Positions 47,047 through 58,579 of a stretch of 64,000 nt of DNA are shown piece after piece. Both the position numbers and the translations under genes were made by a program. Every line of letters begins with the position of its first letter. Position 1 is the first letter of the stretch. Where the stretch lies: contig OY755039.1 in assembly GCA_963576565.1 (NCBI GenBank), positions 138,879,369 through 138,943,368 of the forward strand. The letters run 5' to 3'. The notes beneath the pieces are model-generated. The model was not told the DNA's origin. It was given only the letters and a program-made list of their open reading frames with translations, and searched no databases. This stretch comes from Aspidapion aeneum (taxonomy: Eukaryota; Arthropoda; Insecta; Coleoptera; Brentidae).

Positions 47047-47613
47047 AAATTGGTACACTATGTATTTTATCACATTTTTATTGTTTTTAAAAATATACAA
47101 TAAGTTTATAGTCCACAGTATAGGGTGTCCCAAATTCGATGTTGCTTGGTTTAATTAGTCCGAAGCTCGAAATATTTCTGCGCCGGCGTACTTTCTTAGG
47201 AATCACTTTCAAGAATTTTCGCACAGAAAAAAGTTAATCGTTTAAGTTCGTATACATTCGTGCCACACTGATTTATGTTTACTACCTTATTCATAAGGTC
47301 TTACCATAGAAATATTAAAAATAATGCGCTAAACTGAACCAATTAATAAAAATTGTTCAATTAGTTGTAACGCATACAAAAATTCTATATACGAAACATC
47401 GCCAATGATCCGTCATTTAATCCACTATCTTTCTACAGAAAATAATAACAAAACTATGGCAAGTTACGTTTATAAAAAATCACCCTGTAACTAACATTAG
47501 CTACGCATAAGTAAAAGTAAATTTAATTACAGCAAGCACGACCTAACGAATTCGCATCAGTGTGCTTTGCAAATGCAGTACTTCTAACCTTTCGGTCAAT
47601 TTTTTTACTAATA

Positions 47614-47720
47614 GGGTGTTAAAACATTTCCTTTTTTGGTAATTCTGGTCAAAAAATTCCCCTTACTATTAAGGAAATAAATTTGTCCAAAATTGCTCAA
47701 AAAGGGACGTTTTAACACTC
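47614..47720. mobile_element. 107-bp TA-flanked MITE
   Basis: GGGTGTTAAAACATTTCCTT and its inverse AAGGGACGTTTTAACACTC, each next to TA. No coding content. Confidence 0.7.
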
Positions 47721-47869
47721 TAATATAAACATTTAATTTTTGAGAGGTTGAGCAAACTGCATTTGCAAAGCACACGGAAGCGAAGTCGTGTGGTCGTGCT
47801 CGCTGTAGTAAAAAATCCAAAATAATATATTTAAAGAAAAACCTAAAATCTCCAAAATATTCGAATATA

Positions 47870-48404
47870 CAGGGTGGCCTACCGAAAACGTACCGGAGGC
47901 GATTTCGTGTATTAAAAGTTTTTGCAAAAACCCCCAGATACTTTTTTGTGATTTTAAAGCGGGCCACTCACAGTACTGCAGCGTCGTCCGACAAAATTGT
48001 ACAAAAGAATCGTCCGATTTGGTTGAAAGTTGGATGCGGCCACTAACGATACTGCACTGCAGTATAGTCTTTGCTTTCAGTCATGTCGGATCAAAAATGA
48101 TTTAATTTTGTTAGTCTCTCGCTTTGTGCGTAACCAAAAATAAAAAAAAACCTAAAAGGGACCGCAGATTTTGGTGCAAAGAGTGGCTTAATTATAAACA
48201 AATCTGACATACACAAATAAAATTTCCAGTCGACCGACCGTGCTGTACTTCGTTGGATGGACGGCCACAAACGATCAAATTACATTCGATTTGGGATACA
48301 ACGAAATAGTACAACGATACAGTACCGTGAGTCTGACGGTTTTTTCAAAAGCTTACTTTAAATACTCGAAATAGCCTCCGGTACGTATTCGGTGGGCCAC
48401 CCTG
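47870..48404. mobile_element. TA-flanked mariner-type MITE with an inner repeat
   Basis: Ends CAGGGTGGCCTACCGAAAAC / GTATTCGGTGGGCCACCCTG, with CGTACCGGAGGC inverted just inside, and TA on each side. The centre (about 47958-48340) has its own inverted ends (GGGCCACTCACAGTACTG / CAGTACCGTGAGTCTGAC) and repeated GTCCGA / GATCAAATT motifs, so a second element is probably nested. Confidence 0.8.
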
Positions 48405-48627
48405 TAGATCACACTAGTTTTTAGTGTAATGTGGTTAGGAGTTATAACTGGTCTTAGAACTTTTTTATCCTTTATACAGACAATAAAATGTCAACTTTGT
48501 GCAGGCACAAAGTTGTTTAAGTTTTACTAAGCCTATTAATTTAGTTTTGAAATATTATCGTTAAGCTTGTTAAATAGGAAAACATTTGCTTTTATATTTA
48601 GGTAAAAAATTATTTTTTTACTTTGTA

Positions 48628-50607
48628 CAGGGTGATTTTTTATAATTGCAAGATCGCTATAACTCGGTTATTATTGGGAGTAGAAAGTTCAAGCAAAAAC
48701 TATTCGGTTTGGTAAATTATGGCCACTTTAGGCCCACCATTAGTATTTTTTTATAGGTTATAATATACAGGGGGCGACAATCAGATCAATTTTTTTAAAG
48801 GGAACATCCTATATATTTTTGTATTTTTAAGTTCCGCAAAAAATTAGCTTTACAGATGTATGGAACACTATGGCTCTATCTTTGTTAGTTTTCAAGATAT
48901 TGACGATTGAAATTCCGAAAATTAGCAAATTTTAAATACGGTGCGGAGTATTTCCTGTGACAAGTCACAAACAATATTAAGATGTGTGGATACCTAATGA
49001 CATTGTCAGTGCCAAATTTTAAATATTTATCAACAATGTTGCTTTATTCCAATGCAGAAAAGCAAGAGATACTTTTATTATATGCGAAAAATAATAAAAA
49101 TGCCACTGCTACTGCGAGAGAATATCGAGAACTGTATCCAGCCCGACAATGTCCTAATATATCCACAGTTCTTAGGATATATAGAAAATTTCGTGAAACA
49201 TCATCTGTGGAACGAAAAAAACGAGTTGTTCGTCCAAACGAAGAGGCTAATTTAAATATTTTACTACATTTTCAAGAAAGCCCACAAATTTCTATAAGAA
49301 AAGTATCTTCCGCATTAGTGCAAGAAGGACAGGAACGCTTGACATCTTTTACCAAAGTAAGAAGTGTCCTAATAACAAATTCTTATTGGGCATATAAACA
49401 ACAAGAACTTCAAGGCCTAACACCCGATCAGAAAAGAAAAAGGGTAGAGTTTTGTCACTTTATGCATGAAAGACTAAACGCAGAACCCCGTTTTTTAAAT
49501 CACATTTTGTGGTCGGATGAGTCGACGTTTACAACTTGTGGTCTACCAAATAGACAGAATAGCAGACTATGGTCCACGACTAACCCTAATTTTGTAAAAG
49601 AAATTAAAAGACAGGGAAGACAATCCGTGAATGTCTGGTGTGGCATACTGAACGACCGTGTTGTTGGGCCATTTTTTTTTGAGCACTCTTTAACGGGACA
49701 AATTTATTTAAATTTTTTACAAAATTACTTAGAAAATTTTTTGGATGACTTGCCACTAATTCAAAAAAGAAGATTGATTTTTCAGCAGGATGGGGCTCCT
49801 CCTCATAATGTTCATGAGGTTCGAGAATTCTTAAATAATAATTTTAATGAATGGGTTGGGAAAAACGGCACAATACGCTGGCCACCCAACAGTTTTGATT
49901 TAACTCCTTTAGACATTTTTTTATGGGGCACCTTAAAGATAAAGTTTACAGATTAGAAGCGAGGAATACTCGAGAGCTCAGAGAATTAATATCACTGTCT
50001 GTCAATGAGCTTAATGAAAATTTTTCTAATTTAATAACCAGAACAATAAATAATTTAAGAGACCGGTTTCAAAAATGTATTGAAGTCAATGGTGATAGGT
50101 TTGAACATTTGTTACGTTAATTTTTATTTATTTATGGATTTAAAACAATTAAAACATTAAAAAAATTGTCGTCTTTTGATTTTAAATTTCTATGAAAATT
50201 GACAAAGATGATTATTTATATTTATCAAACTGTCAGTCAATATTGTTTCAGTTTGTTATTTACAGTCTATACGTTAAATACTCCGCACCGTATACCTATT
50301 TAAAATTTGCTAATTTTCGGAATTTCAATCGTCAATATCTCGAAAACTAACAAAGATAGAGCCATAGTGTTACATATATCTGTAAAGCTAATTTTTTGCG
50401 GAACTTAAAAATACAAAAAGCTATAGGGTGTTCCCTTTAAAAAAATTGATCTGATTGTCGCCCCCTGTATATTATAACCTATAAAAAAATACTAACGGTG
50501 GGTCTAAAGTGGCCATAATTTACCAAACCGAACAGTTTTTGTTTGAACTTTCTACTCCCAATAATAACCGAGTTATAGCGATCTTGCAATTATAAAAAAT
50601 CACCCTG
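48628..50607 (+). mobile_element. Nearly intact mariner-type transposon with ~325-bp inverted repeats
   Basis: TA flanks at 48626-48627 and 50608-50609. Ends CAGGGTGATTTTTTATAATT and its inverse. The inverted repeats span 48628-48952 and 50276-50607 and are highly similar, including GGTGCGGAGTATTT and ATTTTCGGAATTTCAATCGT. It encodes one transposase (48982-50120) with a single frameshift. Inserted in a ~120-bp tandem repeat array that resumes at 50610. Confidence 0.92.
48982..50120 (+). pseudogene. DUF4817-type mariner transposase with one 1-bp frameshift
   Basis: The DUF4817 HTH starts at MLLYSNAEKQEILLLYAKNN (49036; an upstream in-frame ATG is at 48982). Then an HTH (SPQISIRKVSSAL), HILWSDESTFTTC (first Asp), RQSVNVWCGIL, IFQQDGAPPHN (second Asp) and WPPNSFDLTPLDIFLWG (third Asp about 35 residues on). 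At 49923-49930 the frame shifts at a run of four G; the other frame continues GHLKDKVYRLEARNTREL to the stop at 50120, ending NGDRFEHLLR. The lesion is consistent with loss of one G. The usual SPDL is SFDL here. Otherwise intact. Confidence 0.93.
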
Positions 50608-50609
50608 TA

Positions 50610-50811
50610 CAATCGTTTGTCAATTCTACTTTTTTCAAAAGATTGTCATAAAACAAGATAGGTAGGATCATGTGTTTGCTTTTAGATTTAGGATTTTTTA
50701 GTTTTAAGCAGCAAAAAATCATTTACTTTATACAATTTTTTGTCAATTCTATTTTTTTTTAAATATTGTCATTAAGCAGGGTAGGAAAATATTTGCTTTT
50801 GGATTTAGGTA
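50610..50811. repeat. ~120-bp tandem repeats flanking inserted elements
   Basis: Units share GTCAATTCTA, ATTGTCAT(T/A)AA, TTTGCTTTT(A/G)GATTTAGG. Parts also lie before the mariner (48545-48620) and after the next element (52002-52060), showing that one array was opened by two insertions. Confidence 0.65.
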
Positions 50812-52001
50812 GATACCCTGTGTGTATGACATATTCTAAAAAAATAGGTCCGCGATAAACTTATCAAAAACAAATTTATTTAAGTCAAAATCAATATCAG
50901 TCCTTGTATATATTCCATATCATAATTTTTGAGATAACTTTTTGACAGTTATCAGTTGTTTACCATAACAAATAGCATAGGCCAACAAAAAAAAGTTGTA
51001 AAAAGTTGTCTCAAAAATAATGGTATGAACTGTACTCTAGCCTTGTTTAGAGAGAGAGATATCTTCCGTCCTTATTAATTCATAAACGTCTAAAAATACA
51101 CGATTTTTGACACAACACTTACAGAAAGAAGTTGACGGACAAACGTTTTTGTTTATACAGGGCTATCAAAACGGACGGGCCACGATCTACAACTTTGTTG
51201 ACGTCACAGCAAAGACTGAATTTCTTTTTGTTGGTCATGTCAAGACACAGCTGATTGTCTTTAAAATATTGAAGTTGGAATGACGGTACATAAATATTTG
51301 ATTTAAAAAAAAAAATCCGTTTTTGAGATTGTTTTCACTATATTCTCGTAGAACAGCCGCTTCATTCCCACATGTACTATTTAAGTTGATTGTATTTGTT
51401 TTATTTAATTGTTTGTTAATGAGTTATGAACTTTAAACAAAGAAAGCTTGATTGTTCTGTTCGCCATTTTATATTTCTCACTGACAACTGACACTTTCAT
51501 CCAACCTGAAGATTCGTAGTTCAAACTCACAGTGTTCTGTGAAATATAGCTAATAAAGAATACTACATTCACCGCTAACTTTAAAATGAAAATGTCACCC
51601 TAAAATAACATGAAAATATATGCTTAAAAAATATTAGCTTGAACTAATAACTGAATTTGCTAATGAAAATATTAGCTCAAACTTATAAAGCTTGTACAGG
51701 AAAAACAAAAACTTAAACATGTTTTACCCGCACAATCACTTTTTAAAAACAACTCAACTTTCGTGACGAGACCATCAAAAAAAAATCAGCCCCCGATGTG
51801 ACGTCAACAAAGTGGAGGATCGTGGCCCGTCCGTTTTGATAGCCCTGATTAATATCACTCACCGCTGGCAACATAAATTATTTTAGTGAAACGCCAATGA
51901 ACTTTGCAAGAAACTAACATAACCAAAAAATGTGAGTTTGTCACTGATGGGTTTGTCGCGTCTTTATTTCTTTAAAATATGTCATATGTACCGGGTCTCT
52001 A
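50812..52001. mobile_element. Mutator-like element (GATACCCTGTGTGTATGACA), 1.19 kb, with nested element
   Basis: Ends GATACCCTGTGTGTATGACA and TATGTACCGGGTCTCTA. Exact 10-bp duplication GATTTAGGTA at 50802-50811 and 52002-52011. Same family as 17234 and 44188. A CAGGGC...GCCCTG element (51158-51847) is inside. Confidence 0.85.
51158..51847. mobile_element. CAGGGC...GCCCTG family, version with long inverted ends
   Basis: Left CAGGGCTATCAAAACGGACG + GGCCACGATC, right GATCGTGGCCCGTCCGTTTT + GATAGCCCTG, with GTTGACGTCAC inverted further in. Shows that copies a-c in intron 6 have kept only the right-type end in full. Confidence 0.85.
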
Positions 52002-52011
52002 GATTTAGGTA

Positions 52012-52759
52012 GGTAGCATTAACTTTATAGAATCTGTCAATTCTACTTATACATGGGCAAAAGCAATTCAGTTTTTATTTTTATTTTATTTTTAAGAGTA
52101 AAAATGTTAATAGATATACATAGTGATCGTTTATGGGTGCTATTTTTAGTTAAAATAAAAATATCGTTAGTTAAAATTGTCTTATTTCTTAAGACTTCTG
52201 TATTTTTTTGCTTTTTGTTTTATCTTACATTACAATTTATTTACAACAACAAAGGCAAAAGTGGGAAAAAACGTCTTAAAATAAATAAATTAAAGTTTGA
52301 CATAACTATCAAAATAACTGGTACACAACCCTAAATATGACAGATAGCCCAGTCAAATTAGGTGAAAAAACACTAAGACTTGGAAATAAATACATGCAAG
52401 CTGAATTTTCGTATACATATTCTCCGCCAAAATCCCCATTCAGCTTCGCCAGATTAAGGCACCAAAGGTCCTTAAAATCAGTTTTTTCTGATTTTTTTGA
52501 AAACTTTTTTTAAATAAATGAAGGAAAAAAAATCGCTAAATTATTCAGTCTATAATGTAAAATTAAGAAAAAAACCTAACCTAACCTTTTAAAAAATATA
52601 TTTAAAAAAAAGTTTTTTTTTAATTTTATTTTTTTCGTACCTTGTAGTTACCTTGTTTTAAAATGTTAATGCTTTAGAATATTAAACTAGATCCCCACTT
52701 GTACAAAACATCATGTACTCAAATTTAGACTTAAACAACTTTAAGTAATGGTCAATAAA
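52012..52759. other. No gene recognised
   Basis: Tail of the tandem repeat array, then AT-rich sequence. A 93-codon open frame at 52053-52334 is Leu/Phe/Lys-rich and looks like AT-driven chance. Confidence 0.5.
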
Positions 52760-53970
52760 TCCGGGCGCGTATTTACGTTTCCGTGCTCATTTCACGTCGG
52801 CGCGGTTTTGAAATAGACACGGAAATGTTACAATATATTTGGGTTCAAATACGTGTTGATTTTAAGAGTTTTGATCTCGAAATGAGCACGGATTTGTGAG
52901 AACATCGGTCATTAAACTATTACAAAAGCGTATTCAACTGTCAGGTTAAAACGCTAACATAACGAAAGCTAATCAATCAAATCTAACCGAACCAAACCAA
53001 AGTAAATTGAACCAATAATTTAAAAAAATAAAAAAAAAAACTCCTGACTTCCTGCCCGGGATCCTAGAGGATGTGAATCCGAACCGAATTGAACCAAACC
53101 GAACCAAAGCAAACTGAACCAACAATTAAAAAAAAGACTTTCCTGACTTCTTTCCCGGGATCCTAGAGGGTGTGAATAGTGTTGTAGTTTAGTTTGGTTA
53201 GGTTAGGTTTGGTTTCGTTTAGTTAGGATCGGTTCGGTTCGGATTCACATCCTCTAGGATCCCGGGTAGGAACTCAGGAAAGTTTTTTTTTTTTGAAAAA
53301 AGTTATTGGTTTAGTTTGCTTTGGTTCGGTTAGATTTGATTGATTAGCTTTCGTTAGCTTAGGTTTTTGAAACTTTCTATTTTCATGTGGTTAGAAATCA
53401 AGTGAAAAGTTGAAAAATGTTATTGGTTTAGTTTGCTTTGGTTCGGTTCGGTTAGATTTGATTGATTAGCTTTCGTTAGCTTAGGTTTTTGAAACTTTCT
53501 ATTCTCATGTGGTTAGAAATCAAGTGAAAATATTTAAATCTATTAATAACAGAACAACATCTGTCGTCGTAGTTGCCGGTGTAGGACAATGAACACTGAA
53601 CTTTGCAGGTATAGTTAATGGAAGGGTGTTCTTCAAACTTCAAAGAATTTCAAAATCTTGAGTAATAATAGTACAAATACTTTTAAACTGCTCCATAATT
53701 TTCATATTAACCTCAAAATCAAACATATACCTATAACATATAACCTCAAAATCAAACTAATAAACAACGTGAATCCAATTTAAGTTTAAAATGTGCACTA
53801 ATAAGTAAACCCCTGCGCTGCGTAATTCAATACAAATCCGAGCCTTGTTCGAGCCTAGGCGCCTTAAAATCAACACGCATTTGTAACCAAATATGTTGCA
53901 ACATTTCCGTGTCTATTTCAAAACAGCGCTGCCGTGAAAACAGCACGGCAACGTAAATACGCAACCCGGA
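52760..53970. mobile_element. Inverted-repeat element with ~110-bp ends (TCCGGGCGCGTATTTACG)
   Basis: TCCGGGCGCGTATTTACGTT at the left against AACGTAAATACGCAACCCGG + A at the right, extending through CCGTGTCTATTTCAAAAC and AACATTTCCGTG-type sequence. Inside, a second inverted pair (CCCGGGATCCTAGAGGATGT and its inverse) and tandem GGTTCGGTT runs. No ORF. No clear target duplication. Confidence 0.8.
53303..53530. repeat. Tandem duplication, two ~115-bp units
   Basis: TTATTGGTTTAGTTTGCTTT ... GATTAGCTTTCGTTAGCTTA ... TCATGTGGTTAGAAATCAAG occurs twice in a row with very few differences, so a recent duplication. Confidence 0.9.
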
Positions 53971-54069
53971 CCGCCAATGGGACTTGGAACAAAATATTTT
54001 TATTCAATCAATCACTGTACAAGAAAAAAACCGTATATAAAAAAAGTTCAACTTTTGAGTAGAAACAGC

Positions 54070-54780
54070 TTTAAAATATGCGAAAAAGTACACACTTTTA
54101 TTATATTTGAAATTCCAACCAAACTGTTATTGATAGCAAAAATATTGTTTCACTAAACTTTAGTGGGACAAAGGGGTTTAAACAAAATAAATGTTACCTA
54201 AGGGTAGTTTTTAAAGGTTTGAAATTATAAACATAGGTACATAAAGTTTTACCGAATAGTCGTTGTATCATGATTTTTCCCCAAATACAGGGTGTTTCAA
54301 CTAAAAAATGCTACAAAAACTTCAAGATAGTCAAAAATGTCCCCCTTGCAAACAAAATCGACGTGTCCTAGCGTTTCTCCAAATTCGCACGAAAAATACC
54401 CAAAAACACCTCTGTTACCTTTTAGTTGAAACACCCTGTATATAAAAGCTTTAGTTTCTAAGATATCCACAAAAAATTTAGTTTATCCATATACATATCG
54501 CCTGGGTTTTGACAGTTTTGGCGAAAAATCATGAAATAAAAATCTGAAAATTGCATATTAATAGGAGTACTTTTTAAAACGTTATGTAAGTACCTCTGTT
54601 TATAACTTTTAACCATTAATAAACCACACTTAAGTTCCATTTATTTTGTCTAAACCCCTTTGTCACATTTAAGTTTAGTCAAACACTATTTTTTCAAAAA
54701 TTTTATAACAATTACGATAATATCTGTTAAGCTGGAATTTCAAATAAAATAAAAGTGTGCTGATTTGCGTGTATTTTAAC
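54070..54780. mobile_element. Imperfect palindromic element, interrupted in the centre
   Basis: TTTAAAATATGC...GTACACACTTTTATTATATT at the left is inverse to the sequence ending AAAGTGTGCTGATTTGCGTG + TATTTTAA at the right; GACAAAGGGGTTTAAACAAA pairs with its inverse at about 54645-54665. A small TA-flanked MITE lies in the middle. Confidence 0.75.
54298..54438. mobile_element. 141-bp TA-flanked MITE (CAGGGTGTTTCAACTAAAA)
   Basis: Ends CAGGGTGTTTCAACTAAAA and TTTTAGTTGAAACACCCTG are exact inverses, each next to TA. Tc1/mariner-type termini, no ORF. Confidence 0.9.
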
Positions 54781-54806
54781 ACTGCTTGTAACCAGAAATT
54801 GAATAT

Positions 54807-55508
54807 TAGCTCACACTACTACTATACTATAGCAGTGTGAGCTATGGTGATCCTAATTTTTTCGAGAAAAAAAAGTTGCTCCGATTTCAAAATTGTTTAT
54901 ATATCTTTGCGTTTAAGATGATTTTGAAACTTTTTGTCTCGCCGTCTGTCTGTCTGTAACGACCAACCCACATAACTCAAAAACCGCTTGTCCGATTTAA
55001 ATGAAATTTGGTACCTCGGCTGGGTCTTGAGCCGTGGTGGTCCTATTTAAAAATGAACAAAATCCACCGAACGCAAGCCAAATAAAAGGGTGGGGGTAGA
55101 TTAAAAAAATTAGAGTTTATGTGAAAATATGGCGTGTGTGATATCAAACGAAAGATAATTAAGTCTGGAGTAAAAAAAATTAATTTTAATTTATTTAAAA
55201 AAAAAGGGTAGGGGTAGATGTCAAAAATTAGAGTTTAAGTGAAAATATGGCGTGTTTGATATCAAACGAAAGGTAAAAGAGTCTGGAATTAAACAAAATA
55301 CTTTTTACTTATTTAAAAAAGGGTGGGGGTAGATTTTAAAAATTAGAGTTTAAGTCAAAACATGGCTTGTGTGGTATCAAACGAAAGGTAATTGAGTCTG
55401 GAGTTGAATAAAATATATTTCAGTTTTTAGTTATATCAGCTCACACGTACACTATAACTATAGTACCTAGTGTGAGCTTAGGTGCCCATAGATTGGCAGA
55501 GTATTTTT
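54807..55508 (+). mobile_element. Microsatellite-bearing element (DINE/Helentron-like), second single copy
   Basis: Same order as 46321-47046: hairpin, GTTGCTCCGATTTCAAAA, short CTGT run (only three units), AACGACCAACCCACATAACT, three GGGT(G/A)GGGGTAGAT units, hairpin, ATTGGCAGAGTATTTTT end. Confidence 0.85.
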
Positions 55509-56175
55509 AATATAATTTTTTTAGCACAGTTCCTAATTGCATAAAATTAAATTCTCAAAATCCCGTTGGTGGTCCGGCTGGTATTAACCATTTTCCTAAC
55601 ATTTACTTAAAGTTGTTTTAACACAAAAACAAAATTTTAGTAAATGGTGTTTGGTACAGGTGGGGATCAAGCTTAATATTATAAAGTATTAACGTTTAAA
55701 ACAAGTTACCTACAAAGTGGAAAAAAATTAAATTAAAAAAAATATTTGTTTTGAAGATATTTTGTTAAATGTTAAATTGGATTTTTTTCCTAATTTTATA
55801 GTATAAACCGAATGATTTTCCATATGCTTATATCAAATGTTTTAAAAACTGATTTTTAGAACATTTGAGGCCTTATTTCTAGCGAAGCTCAAGGAGGATT
55901 TTGTCGAAGAATATATGGGGCTCAGATGCTAAGGAATAATTATACAAAAATCCAGCTTGCACCTATATTTTTCCAGGTGAAATCCTAAAATGACTGGGCT
56001 GAGAGGGTCTCTAAGTAAGACAGCTGACCTAGAGGCCCTTGACACATTTAGACAAATTTTCATATCAGTGAAATGTATCTAGGGCCTCTAAACCTACCGA
56101 ACCCCCCAAAAGGCGTCAGCAAATACTTGGTAACCAACTTGCAAGTGGAAACGAAGCTTAACTGGCGAAAGTCAA
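55509..56175. other. No gene recognised
   Basis: AT-rich intergenic sequence between the microsatellite-bearing element and the hAT-like element. No convincing ORF or repeat ends. Confidence 0.5.
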
Positions 56176-56763
56176 TGTCCTAACAGTGATGCCAGGTCTC
56201 ATGCTTTTGCATGAGATCTCATGTTTTTCAGGAAAATCTCATGCTCTCATCATTATTTTATCGCAAAATTTCATGCTTTTCAGCTTACAGAGACAAAAAT
56301 AAATTATACTTAAAAATTAATTATAGAGGTAACTATGAAGTACAAAATAACAAAGTAATCATAAGAGAATTCGGCTTACGTTACAAAGAAGTGCCGCGAA
56401 AAATTTGCAACCCGGCATTTTGCATCGTTGGATCGTGTTTCATAATCCAAATTGCAACCTCGCGCCTGGTTGAGAGTATGGCGTACAAATGCGCAGTTCG
56501 CTTATTCGGGTATTCCCCGAAAACGATAATCGATTATTCTATGTGCTACACCTTTACGTCGTTTTTTTTGTTACTGCATGAATAAAAATTTTATTACTAT
56601 TTTATTAGAGTGTTTTATATTTAGTAATTTGTTCCTTAATGCTCGTTGAAAGCAATTCTACGATATGAATTTGGCCAATTAAAAAAAAGCATGCGTACTG
56701 CAACATATACAACAGAATATATAGCTAAATATATACGTATATGCATTCTGTACCTGCAATAAT

Positions 56764-57029
56764 AGAGAATTATTGAAATAAAGCTAGGCTATAATAGTGC
56801 CAGGCACTATTTTGACACCGTCACATTGTAATATCAGCTGTGATCTTTCAACATACGGCCTTTGTTTACTATATGAACTGGAATAAATAGTAATTGGAAA
56901 ATAAACGACGAAGTTTCAAATTCGACTTTGGTAAGTCAATTTTGAAGGATTAACTGTCAGTTTTCAATGTGAAACTGTCAGAATAGTGCCTGGCACTATT
57001 ATAGCCTGGCTCTATTTCAATAATTCTCT
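56764..57029. mobile_element. Palindromic MITE (GCCAGGCA family), copy 3
   Basis: AGAGAATTATTGAAATAAAG and its inverse at 57010-57029; inside, GTGCCAGGCACTATT, ACTTTGGTAAGTCAATTTTG and TTAACTGTCAG in the same layout as 4605-4832. Confidence 0.8.
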
Positions 57030-57409
57030 AATAAATGAGCTAGAGCCAACAGCGACAATAGGGAACTTGGCCAAAAAATCGAATCCTTTAAAAACAATTA
57101 AAATCGTAAGGTATTATCATAAGAAACTTCCTAGAAAAAGAAAAATTCTAATAACAATTAAATTACCTGAGAAATAAAGGTTTGAAATTTGAATAACTTG
57201 ACCTGTTCTTAAAACGCGCATGCAATATTGGTTGTGACGTCACGTCTTTGGATCTCGATCCATGCGACCGTTAACCGACATTGAAACAACACGTAAATAA
57301 TTGATATTGTATTTATTGGAGCTTTGAACGTGGTCTTCAGTTATTTCCGGACGTAGTTTTGTCTAAATTTTCTTAATTTAGTGCTTTGTGATTCTGTTAA
57401 AGACTGAAA

Positions 57410-57540
57410 ATGGTTGATGCGGGGTTTATAAAAGGACAATCAGACAATTTACCTAGAGTTGATATGTTTATGACTGCATTATACATTAAAAATTCGGAGG
57501 ATTTTTCTCGAGCTGAAGTTCGTGGTGTAAAAGCTCGCAA
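57410..57540 (+). CDS. Probable first coding exon of a SWIM/YqaJ-type insect protein
   Basis: ATG at 57410 in an AAAATGG context, 43 codons plus two bases, ending at a GTCAGT donor (57541). It begins MVDAGFIKGQSDNLPRVDMF; the end, SRAEVRGVKAR, resembles the AEIRGVKA motif that I recall near the start of insect proteins with a SWIM-like zinc finger followed by a YqaJ-type nuclease. That match is from memory and the diagnostic domains are not in this window. Upstream (57180-57409) is GC-richer, with TGACGTCA at 57236 and a plausible 5' UTR. The exon lies inside a hAT-like element. No second exon could be found before the element ends. Confidence 0.45.
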
Positions 57541-57572
57541 GTCAGTATAAATACCTAAGTACTGTAAGAACT

Positions 57573-57685
<113 letters not shown>

Positions 57686-58002
57686 ACCATACTAATAAGT
57701 CTTATTAAAAATAAGTAAGTATATTAATTAAGTAGGTGCCCACCTATTTAAAACACTGTTTAGAATGAGCTCTATAAACACTAGTGCTGATTTATTTTCA
57801 TTTATACCTACCCACATAGGTACAGAGTGGTCCAAATTGGACACTTTTGATAGGAAACGCCCATTTCTAGAGGAGATAGAAAAAAACTAACCTACATGTT
57901 ACGAGCTCGATTTTTGTTAAAACTTTAATGCCGCAAACCGCACATCGATATCTTAAACTACTTTCAAGATATAAATTTTCAATTTGGTGCATTTTCGACC
58001 CA

Positions 58003-58579
58003 CCCTCGTAACTTTTTTATTTATAAATATTTTTTATTACTGTAAAAAGATTCCTGAGGCACTTTTTTTAAGAGCAATTCAACTGTCAAATTAAATTTTA
58101 TCTGTCACTTTTATTTTTTGAGATATTACATAAGGTTTGTATTTTTCATATGGAATGACCTTTTTTTTATTCGATTTTTGAAATCAGCGTAATTTTTTTT
58201 TTAAATGACGTGTCAAACTTAATATTTTATTTTTTATTTTTTTTATTGTTTTTTTATATTTTTAGTTACCTCTTAACTTTTTTTTTTAGTTTGCTGAATA
58301 AGAATTGGTATTAATTATTTTTAAATTATTTAAAAAAAAAATAATAAGAAAGAAAATTAAATAATAAGTGTGAAACATCATTTTAAAGGAAATTTTGCGC
58401 TAATTTTAAAAATCGAATAAAATAAGGATCAATCCATAAGTAAAATATAAACTTTATGTAATATCTCAAAAACTAAAAGTGACAAATAAACTTTAATTTG
58501 ACATTTGAATTGCTCTTAAAAAAGTGCCTAAAGAATGTTTTTACAGAAATAAAAAATATTCATAAATAAAAAAGTTATG
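58003..58579. repeat. Palindromic MITE, arms ~220 bp
   Basis: CGTAACTTTTTTATTTATAA at the left against its inverse ending at 58579; TTAAATTTTATCTGTCACTT against AAGTGACAAATAAACTTTAA. Family members: 11564-12412, 38970-39220, 60860-61541. Confidence 0.8.

Larger units (their letters stand above)
44373..47487. mobile_element. TA-flanked mariner-type shell element containing two nested elements
   Basis: Left end CAGGGTGATTTTTTATACGT, right end ACGTTTATAAAAAATCACCC followed by TG, each next to TA. Inside lie the 44406-46267 element and the microsatellite-bearing element 46321-47046, leaving about 0.5 kb of its own sequence. Its termini resemble those of the mariner at 48628-50607 (shared first 17 bp). 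Confidence 0.75.

Noticed and set aside
47608..47967. 119-codon minus-strand frame
   Set aside because: It crosses two MITEs and their junction with no protein motif.
52053..52334. 93-codon frame rich in Leu, Phe and Lys
   Set aside because: Composition is what AT-rich DNA gives by chance; no domain and no splice context.
56211..56585. 124-codon plus-strand frame at the left end of the hAT-like element
   Set aside because: It overlaps the inverted terminus and I see no recognisable domain.
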